From Candidatus Sedimenticola endophacoides (lineage in GTDB: Bacteria > Pseudomonadota > Gammaproteobacteria > Chromatiales > Chromatiaceae): a DNA stretch of 47,500 nt. The notes beneath the pieces were generated by a model. The model was not told the origin of the DNA. It saw only the letters and a list, made by a program, of their open reading frames with translations, and did not search any database. Both the position numbers and the translations under genes were made by a program. Shown piece by piece: positions 8,079 to 20,255 of the stretch. The stretch spans positions 1-47,500 of the forward strand of contig PQCP01000102.1 of the NCBI GenBank assembly GCA_003062205.1, written 5' to 3'. The first letter of the stretch is position 1. Every line of letters begins with the position of its first letter.

Positions 8079-8996
8079 ATGATCCCTGCCGCCACGCCAG
8101 AGGCATCGCTGCGCACCGGCGTCGCCGCCTCCCTGGGCGCCTATCTGTTGTGGGGCTTCTCTCCCCTCTTCTATCGCCTCGTGGGCCAGGCCCCGGCCCT
8201 GGAGATATTGGCTCACCGCGTGTTGTGGTCGTGCGTGTTCACGTTGCTGCTGGTGATCATGGCGGGGCGCCTGAGGGCGCTGGCGGGGATCGCTGTCCGG
8301 GGCCGTCTGATGGCGATGTTGCTGGCCAGCTCCCTGCTGGTGGCGCTCAACTGGCTGGTGTTCATCTGGGCGGTGAACAACGAAAAGGCGCTGGAGGCGA
8401 GTCTCGGGTACTTTCTGATGCCCCTGGTGATGGTGCTGCTGGGCAGGCTGTTTCTTGGCGAGGCGCTGAACAGACGCCAGACCCTGGCGGTCCTGCTGGC
8501 CGCCCTCGGGGTGTTGAATCTGCTGCTGGCGCTGGGGCAGTTGCCGTGGGTGACGCTGGTGCTCGCCCTCAGCTTCGCCAGTTACGGGCTGTTGCGCAAG
8601 CTGGCCCCGGTCGATGCCCTGCTGGGACTGACGGTGGAGTGTCTGCTGCTGACCCCCGCCGCTTTCGCCTATCTGCTGCACCTGCGGGCCCAGGGGGAAC
8701 TGGTGTTCGGTACCCTCGGGCCGGGGTTCGATGCCCTGCTGGCCGCCTCCGCCCTGATGACGGCACTGCCCCTGATCCTGTTCACAGCCGGTGCCAGGCG
8801 CCTGCCCTACGCCACGGTGGGGATGCTCTCCTACCTCAACCCGAGCATTCAGTTTCTGCTCGCGGTGTGGCTGTTCAGCGAGCCGTTCGGTGTGGCGCAC
8901 CTGGTCACCTTCGCGCTGATCTGGGCCGGGCTCGGGGTCTTCAGCCTGGATGCGCTGAGGCGCTCGCCCGCCAGGCGTCCCGCGCGGGCCCCTTAA
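8079..8996 (+). CDS. rarD: EamA-family transporter RarD
   Basis: Drug/metabolite-transporter superfamily protein of the RarD branch, 305 residues, the usual length. It has ten predicted membrane helices in two EamA halves, beginning GVAASLGAYLLWGFSPLFYR with the family motif ALEILAHRVLWS, then LVALNWLVFIWAVNN. The second half contains LPYATVGMLSYLNPSIQFLL, also typical of RarD. It was named for chloramphenicol sensitivity, but the physiological substrate is generally unknown. ATG 8079 is chosen because it lies just before the first helix. Its stop overlaps the stop of the convergent DHOD-like gene (TTAA at 8993-8996). It stands alone, diverging from the SLC13 permease. Confidence 0.9.
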   Translation: MIPAATPEASLRTGVAASLGAYLLWGFSPLFYRLVGQAPALEILAHRVLWSCVFTLLLVIMAGRLRALAGIAVRGRLMAMLLASSLLVALNWLVFIWAVNNEKALEASLGYFLMPLVMVLLGRLFLGEALNRRQTLAVLLAALGVLNLLLALGQLPWVTLVLALSFASYGLLRKLAPVDALLGLTVECLLLTPAAFAYLLHLRAQGELVFGTLGPGFDALLAASALMTALPLILFTAGARRLPYATVGMLSYLNPSIQFLLAVWLFSEPFGVAHLVTFALIWAGLGVFSLDALRRSPARRPARAP

Positions 8997-9987
8997 CGTA
9001 GGTGATAGCTGTCGAGGGCCTTGAGGTAGTTGATGCGCTCCAGGAGTTCGGGGTTGTCGGTGTGGTGGTGGCTGAGCATGCCCCGAAAGGCGTCGAGGTC
9101 TTCGAAGCCCTTCTCCTCCATCCACTCCTCGATCCCCAGGCGGACCTTGGCCAGGGCGCCGGGCCCCTGCTCCAGCAGCAGGCTGCACAGGTGCACCACA
9201 TCCGCTCCGGCCAGGAGCAGCTTGATGGCGTCCGTGGCGCTGTGTACCCCGCTGGTGGCGCCCAGGGTGAGACTGGTCCGGCCGTAGAGCAGGGCCATCC
9301 AGTGCATGCTCAGCAGGCTCTCCTGGGCGGTTGAGAGTTGCAGGCGGTGGTTCAGGCGCAGGCTTTCGATGTCGATGTCCGGTTCGTAGAAACGGTTGAA
9401 CAGGGCCACACCGTCGCCGCCGATGGTCTCGATCTCGCGCACCAGGTGGCCGGTGGAGCTGAAGTAGGGGGAGAGCTTCATGTTGATCGGGATGCGGATG
9501 CGCTCGCGCAGGGCCCCCAGCAGGGTGAGGTAGCGCCGCTCCACCTGGGAGCCGGGGAGGTCGAGATCGGTGGGGACGAAGTAGACGTTCAGCTCCAGGG
9601 CGTCGGCGCCCGCCTGCTCCAGGTCGGCGGCGTGCTCCAGCCAGCCCCCCTCGGTGATGCCGTTGAGGCTGGCGACGACCGGGATCTGCAAGGCCTCCTT
9701 GAGCCGGCGCAGCTGCTCCAGGTAGTCGTCCAGGACGCTGCCGAAGCCGTTGTGGGTGGGGAGGAAGCTCTGGGCCTCTCCGAAGCCGGTCTCCTGGTGA
9801 TGCAGAAGCTTCTCCAGGTGCGCCTCCTCCGCGTCGATCGACTCCTCGAACAGCGAGTGCATGATGATCGCCCCGGCGCCCGCCTCTTCCAGGCGTCTGG
9901 CGCTGTCGAGGCTGTGGGTCAGTGGTGAGGCGGAGGGGATCAGGGGGCTGGTGATGCGCAGGCCCAGGTAGTCGGTGGTGAGATCCA

Positions 9988-9988
<1 letters not shown>
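8993..9988 (-). CDS. Dihydroorotate dehydrogenase-like protein, partner of NifJ
   Basis: Flavin-dependent TIM-barrel protein of the dihydroorotate-dehydrogenase-like family, 331 residues. It opens MDLTTDYLGLRITSPLIPSA, with barrel strands such as IPVVASLNGI, ALELNVYF, INMKLSPYFS and GVALFNRFY and the phosphate-binding end GADVVHLCSLLLEQG. This branch is usually found beside pyruvate:ferredoxin oxidoreductase rather than with pyrimidine genes. Here its ATG overlaps the nifJ stop by one base (TAATG at 9990-9986), which implies translational coupling. A true PyrD role in pyrimidine synthesis is less likely. The substrate is unknown; an electron-transfer or FMN-dependent role next to PFOR is inferred from context. 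Confidence 0.87.
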
Positions 9989-13578
<3,590 letters not shown>

Positions 13579-13769
13579 GGCGGGCTCCCTGGAACAGTGC
13601 GGCTGGGTCTCTCTCCGGGCCTCTTGGCGGGCCTGCATCCAAGCATAGCCGCTTTTACGGTCCGCACGCATTGGAGTGGGTCAATAAAAGCGGCCGATGC
13701 CCCGCCCGGAAAAAGTGCTGTGGAATGTGGTAAATTGCCGGGGTCAGCCGGAGCTTCAGGTCGCTGTTC

Positions 13770-14389
13770 ATGTTGATTACCGAGATACTGGCCCGCAACG
13801 CCAGGATGTACCGTGATGAGGTGGCGCTGGTGGAGCGCGATCCGGCCATCGGCGCGCGCCGTGAGATCACCTGGCTGGAATTCGACCGCCAGGCCAGCCG
13901 CTTCGCCAATGCCCTGCGCGCCCACGGGGTGCGCCCCGGGGATCGGGTGGCGCACCTGTTGATGAATTGCCTGGAGTGGCTGCCCGCCTACTTCGGCATC
14001 CTGCGCAGCGGGGCCTGGGCGGTGCCGCTGAACTTCCGTTTCGAGGCCCAGGTGATCCGCGGTTGCGCCGGGCTGGTACGGCCCCGGGTGCTGCTCTTCG
14101 GTCCTGAGTTTATCGAGCGCATCGAGGCGATCCGCGCCGATCTCGACCGCGATGTCGAGCACTATGTCTATCTGGGTCCCGAGGGGGGTTGCCCGGCGTT
14201 TGCCGTGCCCTACGCGGCGTTCGTTGCGCAGGCGCCGTCCCGGGATCCCGCCCTGCCGCTGGAGCTCACCGACACCGCCGCCCTCTATTTCACCTCAGGA
14301 ACCACCGGGCTGCCCAAGGCGGTGCGTCTGACCCATCGCAACCTGGAGCACGCCTGCTACGTGGAGAACCGCCACCACGGTCAGACCCA
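13770..14389 (+). pseudogene. Acyl-CoA synthetase (AMP-dependent ligase), 5' part before the repeat
   Basis: N-terminal part of an ANL-superfamily acyl-CoA ligase, about 207 residues. It starts MLITEILARNARMYRDEVAL and reaches the P-loop motif LYFTSGTTGLPKAV (A3) and the following THRNLEHACYVEN. It is cut after the second base of codon 207 (ca|c) by repeat copy 7; read on, the frame adds ANRHGERSEGG and stops. Start ATG 13770 lies in the 191-bp divergent gap with nifJ. This piece alone lacks the adenylation active-site half. Its junction with the 3' part is seamless (see 14690-15632). Confidence 0.9.
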
Positions 14390-14689
14390 CGCTAACCGCC
14401 ATGGAGAGCGAAGCGAAGGCGGTTAGTCCCCGATAGGCGTAGGCGCGGTTGTATGGCCGCAGTTACGACCGATAGGGAGTGACGTAGGGCATACAAATAG
14501 CGCATCCGACACGCCGTAGAGTCATTGTGGTCATCATGACGGAGTTGCGCACGAGCAGCTTTGCTGCAATGTGCGGGACGGAGTCGTGATGAGCGCAGGA
14601 CGGTCGGGGCAGTAACGGCTGTCGCGTTGGCGAGTCGATTTTGGGGACTGGGATGTCCCAAAATCTTTCACGAGGTAGCGACACTCTTG
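14390..14689 (+). repeat. 300-bp interspersed repeat, copy 7, inside the acyl-CoA ligase gene
   Basis: Full copy. The left flank is gtcagaccca and the right flank is cgacgacaac. Removing exactly these 300 bases gives codons for T-H-D-D-N-F and an uninterrupted ligase of 521 codons with stop. No base is duplicated or lost, so there is no target-site duplication. This is the cleanest view of the repeat boundaries. Confidence 0.95.
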
Positions 14690-15632
14690 CGACGACAACT
14701 TCCTCTGCATCCCCCCCCTGTACCATACCGGCGCCAAGATGCACTGGTTCGGCAACCTGATCGTCGGCGCCCGGGCGGTGATCCTCAAGGGGGTGCGGCC
14801 GCAGTGGATCCTGGAGGCGGTCTCCGAGGAGCGGGCGACCATCGTCTGGCTGCTGGTGCCCTGGGCACACGATATCCTGATCGCCCACGAGAATGGCGAG
14901 CTGGATCTGGGGCGTTACCGGCTGGAGCAGTGGCGCCTGATGCACATCGGTGCCCAGCCGGTGCCGCCGAGCCTGGTCCGGGCCTGGCGGCGGCTGTTTC
15001 CCGGACATGACTACGATACCAATTACGGCCTGACCGAGACCACCGGACCCGGTTGCGTGCACCTGGGGCTGGGCAATACCGAACACATCGGCGCCATCGG
15101 CGTGCCCGGCTTCGACTGGGAGGCGCGGATCGTCGATTTCGACGGCAACGACCTTCCCGACGGTACCCCCGGCGAGTTGTTGGTGAAGGGGCCGGGGGTG
15201 ATGCGGGAGTACTACCGCGATCCAGAGGCGAGCGCCGCGGCGATCCGGGATGGGTGGCTGCATACCGGGGATATCGCCCGCCGCGACGAGGTGGGCTTTA
15301 TCTGGCTGGTGGATCGCAAGAAGGATCTGATCATCACCGGCGGCGAGAACGTATCCCCGGTGGAGGTCGAGAACCACTTCATGGCCCACCCCGCGATTCA
15401 GGATATCGGGGTCATCGGCACCCCCGACGTGCGCCTGGGTGAACTGGTTACCGCGGTGATTCAGCTCAAACCGGGGCGGACACTTTCCGAACGCGAGGTA
15501 CTCGACTATGCCGAGGCCCTGCCCCGTTACCAGCGTCCCCGGGTGATCCACTTCGGCGCGGTGCCGCGCAACGCCACCGGCAAGATCGAGAAGCCGAAGC
15601 TGCGCCGGCGCTACGCCCCGGCCGACGCCTGA
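14690..15632 (+). pseudogene. Acyl-CoA synthetase (AMP-dependent ligase), 3' part after the repeat
   Basis: C-terminal part of the same ligase. It runs DDNFLCIPPLYHTGAKMHWF, then A5 motif NYGLTETTG, A7 region GWLHTGDIARRDEVGFIWLV, hinge DRKKDLIITGGENVSPVEVE (A8) and the catalytic Lys region NATGKIEKPKLRRRY (A10) near the end. Together with 13770-14389 it makes a 520-residue enzyme with every core motif, the normal family length. The reaction would be fatty or aryl acid + ATP + CoA to acyl-CoA; the exact substrate cannot be told. ATG 14739 could start an isolated C-terminal fragment. The last 22 bases overlap the end of the convergent RND gene. Confidence 0.9.
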
Positions 15633-18600
15633 GCGGCATTCTCCGCCGGGGGCTGTTCCCGGGCGGTGGTGGCCAGCCCCAGGTCGTGCAGGATGCTGTA
15701 GAGCGCCGGCACCACCAGCAGCACCAGCAGCGTGGTGGCCAGCAGCCCGAAGACGATGCTGGTGGCCAGGGGGATCAGCACCTGGGCCTGCATGCTGCGT
15801 TCGAGCAGCAATGGGGTGAGGCCGGCGATGGTGGTGATCGAGGTGAGCAGCACCGCGCGGAAGCGGTCGCGGCTGGCCATCCGTGCCGCCTCCACGATAT
15901 CCAGTCCCTCGCGCACCCGCAGCTTCAGAAACTCCACCAGCAGGATCGAGTCGTTGACCACGATGCCGGCCAGGGAGGTGAAGCCGATAATGCTCGGCAT
16001 GGTCAGGGGCTGGCCCATCAGCAGGTGGCCCCAGATGACCCCGATCAGGGCCATCGGGATGATGCTCATCACCACGACCGGTTCGGTGTAGCTGCGGAAC
16101 TGGAAGCTGAGCAGGATGAAGATGCCGATCAGTCCGATGCCGAAGCTGCGCAGCATCGAGGCGCCGGTCTTGGCGGTCTCGGCGGACTGCCCCTTGATCC
16201 CCACCCGTACCCCGGGGTGGCGCTTGAGCAGGTCCGGGATGAACGCCTGATTGGTGTGGTTGATGATCTCGCGGGCGTTGGCCAGGCGGCTGTCGAGGTC
16301 GCCGCTGACAGTGACGGTGCGCACCCCGTCCACCCGCTGGATGCGGGAGTAGCCGCGGTCATGCTCGATCACCGCGACCGCGTTGAGGGGGATCTGGGCG
16401 CCGTCCGCGGTGTGGATCCGGAAGCGCTCCAGGTCGCCGAGGGTGGCCCGGTCAGCGGCGTCCAGGCGTACGTCGATCTCGTAGGACTCGGGGCCGATCT
16501 GGATCTCGTTGGCGGTGGCGCCCTGGAACGCGGCGCGTAGCTGGCCGGCGATGCCGGCGGCGTCCAGCCCCAGGGCCAGGGCGCCGTCGCGCAGGCGCAG
16601 GCGCAGCTCGGGCTTTCCCGGACGCAGGTCATCGGAGAGGTCGAACACCCCCCGGTAGCGGGCGAGCCACGCTTGCAGCTCACCGGAGGCCCGCTTCAGC
16701 TGATCCAGGTCGGGGCCGGTGAGGCGGATCTCCAGGGGGATTCCCCCGGGGCCGAGCACCGGCTCCTTGAAGTTGAGGGCGACGATGTCGGGGATCTCGC
16801 CGACGCGCTGGCGCCAGTCGTGGATGAAGTCATCCATCCGGCCGTTGCGCTGTTCGGCGGTGAGCAGATCCACCGTCACCGTGGCCAGGTGCGGCCCGGC
16901 CTCGCCGGCGTCGGCGTTGCTGTTGAAGCGGGCCTGGATGTTGCGGACCAGGCGCTGGCCGTCGGGCTGCGCCGGGGAGAAGGTCGCGTCCATCTCCCGT
17001 GCCGCCTCTACGATCCGCTCCACCACCGCCTCTGTGTGGGCCAGCGGGGTGCCCTGGGGCAGCAGCAGGCGCGCCTCGATGATGTCGCCCTCGATATCCG
17101 GAAAGGTCTGAAACTTGAGCTTACCGCCGGCCAGCATGCCGATGCTGACGATGAACAGGGCGATGGCGCTGCCCAGGAACCAGTAGCGCTGGCGGATCGC
17201 CCGGTCCACCAGATGCCCCAGGGTGTGGTCGCGGAACCGGTGCAGGCTCTGGTCGAAACGCTGGCGGAAGGCGCCGGGTTGTCCCTCGTGGCGGCGCAGG
17301 GAGTGGGCCAGGTGATGGGGCAGGATCAGAAATGCCTCGATCAGGCTCACCGTCAGCACCAGCAGCAGCACCATGGGGATGAACTGCAGCACCTTGCCCA
17401 TGTGGCCCGAGAGGAAGGCGAGGGGGCCGAACACCGACACCGTGGTGAGGAACGAAGCGAGGACGCCCGGGGCCACCTGGCGGGTGCCGTCGATGGCCGC
17501 CTGCAGGGCGCCCCGGCCCCGGCGTAACTGTGTGGCGATGTTCTCGGCGATGACGATGGCGTCGTCCATCAGCAGACCGATGGCGATCAGCAGGGCGACC
17601 ATGGTGATCATGTTGATGGTCAGCCCGAGGAGGTTCATGAAGAACAGGGCGCCGAGGAACGAGACCGGCAGGCCCATGGCGACCCAGAAGGCGAAGCGCC
17701 CCTGGAAGAAGAGCCACATCACCAGAAACACCAGCACCAGCCCCTGGGCGCCGTTACGGGTGAGCAGGTCGAGGCGATCCTGGACGATGGAGGAGCGGTC
17801 CTGGGTGATGAAGAACTCCACCCCGGGCGGCGCCTGGGGGCGCAGCCGCCCCTCCAGGAAGGCGCGTACCTCCTGCATTACCTGCAGAGTGTCCTGCTGC
17901 TTGGTTTTGATCACCTGCAGCAGGGCCGCGCGGCGGCCGTTGAACAGAACCTTCTCCTCGTCCCGTTCGAAGCGGTCGTGGATGCGGGCGATGGCGCCGA
18001 GGGGGATCTCCGCCCCGGAGTCTGCGCCGACCACGGTCAGCGCGGCCAGTTCGCGCGGGCTGCGGCGCAGATCGGCGAAGCGGATCAGGAGGTCGCGGTC
18101 ATGGGTCTCCAGCGATCCCGAGGGGAGGTCGATGCCCTGACGGGTGACGGCGTTGGCCACATCCGACATGCTCAGCCCGTACTGGCGCAGGGCGCTGGCC
18201 GGGACCTCGATGCGCAACTGACGGTCGGAGAAGCCGTTGACCTCCACCTGCGATACCCGCGGCAGGCCCTGCAACTGCTCCTTGACCTGCTCGGCGTAGG
18301 CCTTCAGATCGGTGTCGCTCATGGGGCCGGTGATGGCCAGGGCGACCACCTTGTCGGTGCGCCCGAGCTCCTTGATCACCGGCAGCTCCACCTGGTCTGG
18401 GAAGCTGGAGATGGCCTCGATCTCGCTCTTCACGTCATCCATGAAGCGGGCGATATCGCCCCCCTCCTCCATCTCCACCACCGAGACGCTCACCCCCTCG
18501 CGCGCCTCGCAGCGCATCTCCGCCACGTCGCTGATGGCGTCCACCGCCTCCTCCACCCGTTGGCACAGCGCCTCCTCCACCTCTTCCGCGCTGGCGCCCG

Positions 18601-18748
18601 GGTAGGCGATGCTGATCTGCAGCTGCTGGGCGGCGAAGTCGGGAAAGGTCTCGCGCTGCAGCCCCGGCAGGGCGCTGATGCCGAGTACCGCCAGAAACAG
18701 CATCAGCAGGTTGCCGGCGGTGGGGTGGCGGGCGAAGAAATCGATCAT
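15611..18748 (-). CDS. RND-family efflux transporter permease subunit
   Basis: Proton-driven resistance-nodulation-division pump of the AcrB/MdtB type, 1045 residues. It has one N-terminal helix (FFARHPTAGNLLMLFLAVLG), a large periplasmic loop, a helix bundle with the paired acidic residues of the proton relay in GLLMDDAIVIAENI (near residue 395), a second periplasmic loop and a second bundle with the typical GFTSLAGIVVNDSILLVEF. The ATG overlaps the stop of the upstream adaptor gene (ATGA at 18748-18745), so the two are co-translated. No outer-membrane TolC-like gene is adjacent. The substrate is unknown: multidrug export is more likely than metal, because the metal-RND (CusA) methionine signature is not evident. 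Confidence 0.93.
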   Translation of the reverse strand: MIDFFARHPTAGNLLMLFLAVLGISALPGLQRETFPDFAAQQLQISIAYPGASAEEVEEALCQRVEEAVDAISDVAEMRCEAREGVSVSVVEMEEGGDIARFMDDVKSEIEAISSFPDQVELPVIKELGRTDKVVALAITGPMSDTDLKAYAEQVKEQLQGLPRVSQVEVNGFSDRQLRIEVPASALRQYGLSMSDVANAVTRQGIDLPSGSLETHDRDLLIRFADLRRSPRELAALTVVGADSGAEIPLGAIARIHDRFERDEEKVLFNGRRAALLQVIKTKQQDTLQVMQEVRAFLEGRLRPQAPPGVEFFITQDRSSIVQDRLDLLTRNGAQGLVLVFLVMWLFFQGRFAFWVAMGLPVSFLGALFFMNLLGLTINMITMVALLIAIGLLMDDAIVIAENIATQLRRGRGALQAAIDGTRQVAPGVLASFLTTVSVFGPLAFLSGHMGKVLQFIPMVLLLVLTVSLIEAFLILPHHLAHSLRRHEGQPGAFRQRFDQSLHRFRDHTLGHLVDRAIRQRYWFLGSAIALFIVSIGMLAGGKLKFQTFPDIEGDIIEARLLLPQGTPLAHTEAVVERIVEAAREMDATFSPAQPDGQRLVRNIQARFNSNADAGEAGPHLATVTVDLLTAEQRNGRMDDFIHDWRQRVGEIPDIVALNFKEPVLGPGGIPLEIRLTGPDLDQLKRASGELQAWLARYRGVFDLSDDLRPGKPELRLRLRDGALALGLDAAGIAGQLRAAFQGATANEIQIGPESYEIDVRLDAADRATLGDLERFRIHTADGAQIPLNAVAVIEHDRGYSRIQRVDGVRTVTVSGDLDSRLANAREIINHTNQAFIPDLLKRHPGVRVGIKGQSAETAKTGASMLRSFGIGLIGIFILLSFQFRSYTEPVVVMSIIPMALIGVIWGHLLMGQPLTMPSIIGFTSLAGIVVNDSILLVEFLKLRVREGLDIVEAARMASRDRFRAVLLTSITTIAGLTPLLLERSMQAQVLIPLATSIVFGLLATTLLVLLVVPALYSILHDLGLATTAREQPPAENAAQASAGA

Positions 18749-20103
18749 CGGGCGGTTCCCCCGGTGGCGCCGGCGCTCAGGCGCGCCAGGGTCTCCGGGT
18801 CTTCATGGGGCGCCAACAGCATGCCATCGATGGCCGGTACCAGGTCCGATACCACCAGGCGCTCGCCGGCGTTCACGCCTTGGCTGAGCACGACGTATTC
18901 GGGCTGGATCAGTCCGGTTTCGACCGGGCGGATCTCCAGGCGGTTGTCGGCGTTGGCGATATAGACCCGCTGATCGGAGCGCAGGGCCGAGCGCGGGATG
19001 GCGATGCGATCGGGGCGGGGGGTGCCGGTGAGGTCGATCTGCACGAACAGGCCCTTGACCAGGGGCGGACGCACCCCGGGCTGCATGCCGGCGTAGGGGT
19101 CGTCCACCTCGACGATCACCCCGGCGGTGCGGGTCTTGGGGTCGAGGCTGTCGCTGAGGCGCGCGAAGCGCCCCTCCCACTCGGCGCTCAGGCCGTTCTC
19201 GCGCAGGCGCACCCGGGCGGTGATCTGCTGTCCGAAGGCGGCGGCCGCATCCGGGCGGTTGAGGATGTCGATGGGGCGGCTGGCGTGGAACAGGGGGGCC
19301 ATCTGATCGATCGGGATCTGGGCCTCGATCTCGGCGCGTTGCAGATCGTCGACGCCGAACAGCGCCTCGCCCTCGCGCACGTATTGCGCCTGCTCGACCC
19401 GCACCTCGGAGATGCGGCCGGTGAAGGGGAGGCGGATCGCGGTGTGTTCCAGGTTGCGCCGGGCCACGGCCAGCGCCGCCTGGTGCCGGGCCAGTTGCGC
19501 CTCCAACAGGGCGCGCTGGCTGGGCAGCAGGTTGAGGGCGTTGCGTTGCGCCTGCACGCTCTGCTGCTGGGCCAGCAGACTGCGCTCCTGGTTGTCGAGG
19601 TCGGAGCGGCTCACCCCGCCTTTGCCGAGCAGATCCCGCTTGCGTTGCAGCTCCTTGCGGTTGAGCGCCAGGGCCTCCTGTTCGATGCCCAGCGAGGCGC
19701 GAATGTTGGTGGCGTTCGCCTCCAGCTCCCGCAACTGGGCCTGGGCCGCTTGGATATCCGCATCGGCCTGGGCGATGGCCAGTTCGTAGTCCGCTGGATC
19801 GATGCGCAGAACCAGGGTCCCGCTCTCCACGATCGCCCCCTTCTCCAGACCCGGATGCCGCTCCACGATCTTGCCCCTGACCTGGGCCACCGCTTCCCAG
19901 GTGCGGGAGGGGCGTACGCTGCCGTGGCCGGTGGCGCGGGGCAGCACGGTGAGGCTGGGGACGGTCACCACCCGGACCGCCTTCGCCTGCTCGCCCGGTG
20001 GTTCCTGCACCGGCTCCAGGCGGTTCTTCTTCATCATGGCAAACAGGGCCACGCCGATCACTACCGGGATCAGCAGGACCCATCTCTTTCGACTGGTGGA
20101 CAT
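18745..20103 (-). CDS. RND efflux periplasmic adaptor subunit (membrane fusion protein)
   Basis: HlyD/AcrA-type adaptor bridging the RND pump and an outer-membrane channel, 452 residues. It has an N-terminal membrane anchor (WVLLIPVVIGVALFAMM), then a biotinyl-lipoyl half-motif, a long alpha-helical hairpin around residues 95-190 (coiled coil rich in Gln, Ala and Arg), the returning lipoyl half (TAIRLPFTGRISEVRVEQAQ) and beta-barrel and membrane-proximal domains. ATG 20103 is preferred over one seven codons upstream because GGAGA stands six bases before it. The last codon overlaps the pump gene by four bases. It is the first gene of the two-gene operon; a TolC partner must come from elsewhere. 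Confidence 0.91.
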   Translation of the reverse strand: MSTSRKRWVLLIPVVIGVALFAMMKKNRLEPVQEPPGEQAKAVRVVTVPSLTVLPRATGHGSVRPSRTWEAVAQVRGKIVERHPGLEKGAIVESGTLVLRIDPADYELAIAQADADIQAAQAQLRELEANATNIRASLGIEQEALALNRKELQRKRDLLGKGGVSRSDLDNQERSLLAQQQSVQAQRNALNLLPSQRALLEAQLARHQAALAVARRNLEHTAIRLPFTGRISEVRVEQAQYVREGEALFGVDDLQRAEIEAQIPIDQMAPLFHASRPIDILNRPDAAAAFGQQITARVRLRENGLSAEWEGRFARLSDSLDPKTRTAGVIVEVDDPYAGMQPGVRPPLVKGLFVQIDLTGTPRPDRIAIPRSALRSDQRVYIANADNRLEIRPVETGLIQPEYVVLSQGVNAGERLVVSDLVPAIDGMLLAPHEDPETLARLSAGATGGTAR

Positions 20104-20255
20104 GTTCTCTCCGCCGCTGGTCAATGGGGCGTCTGTTGGACACGGGGCGGCGGCAGAAAGTTCGGGCCACGCGCCTGCGCAACGGCCGAATGTAGCAGTT
20201 CCGGCCGGGTTAGGCGATGGGTTTTGTCAATGCGGCACCCGGTGCGGGATGCGGG

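Noticed and set aside
6075..9188. 1037-residue minus-strand frame extending the SLC13 permease upstream
   Set aside because: The upstream half is Gln/Arg/Pro/His-rich, antisense to rarD and has no domain; it is a GC-rich shadow.
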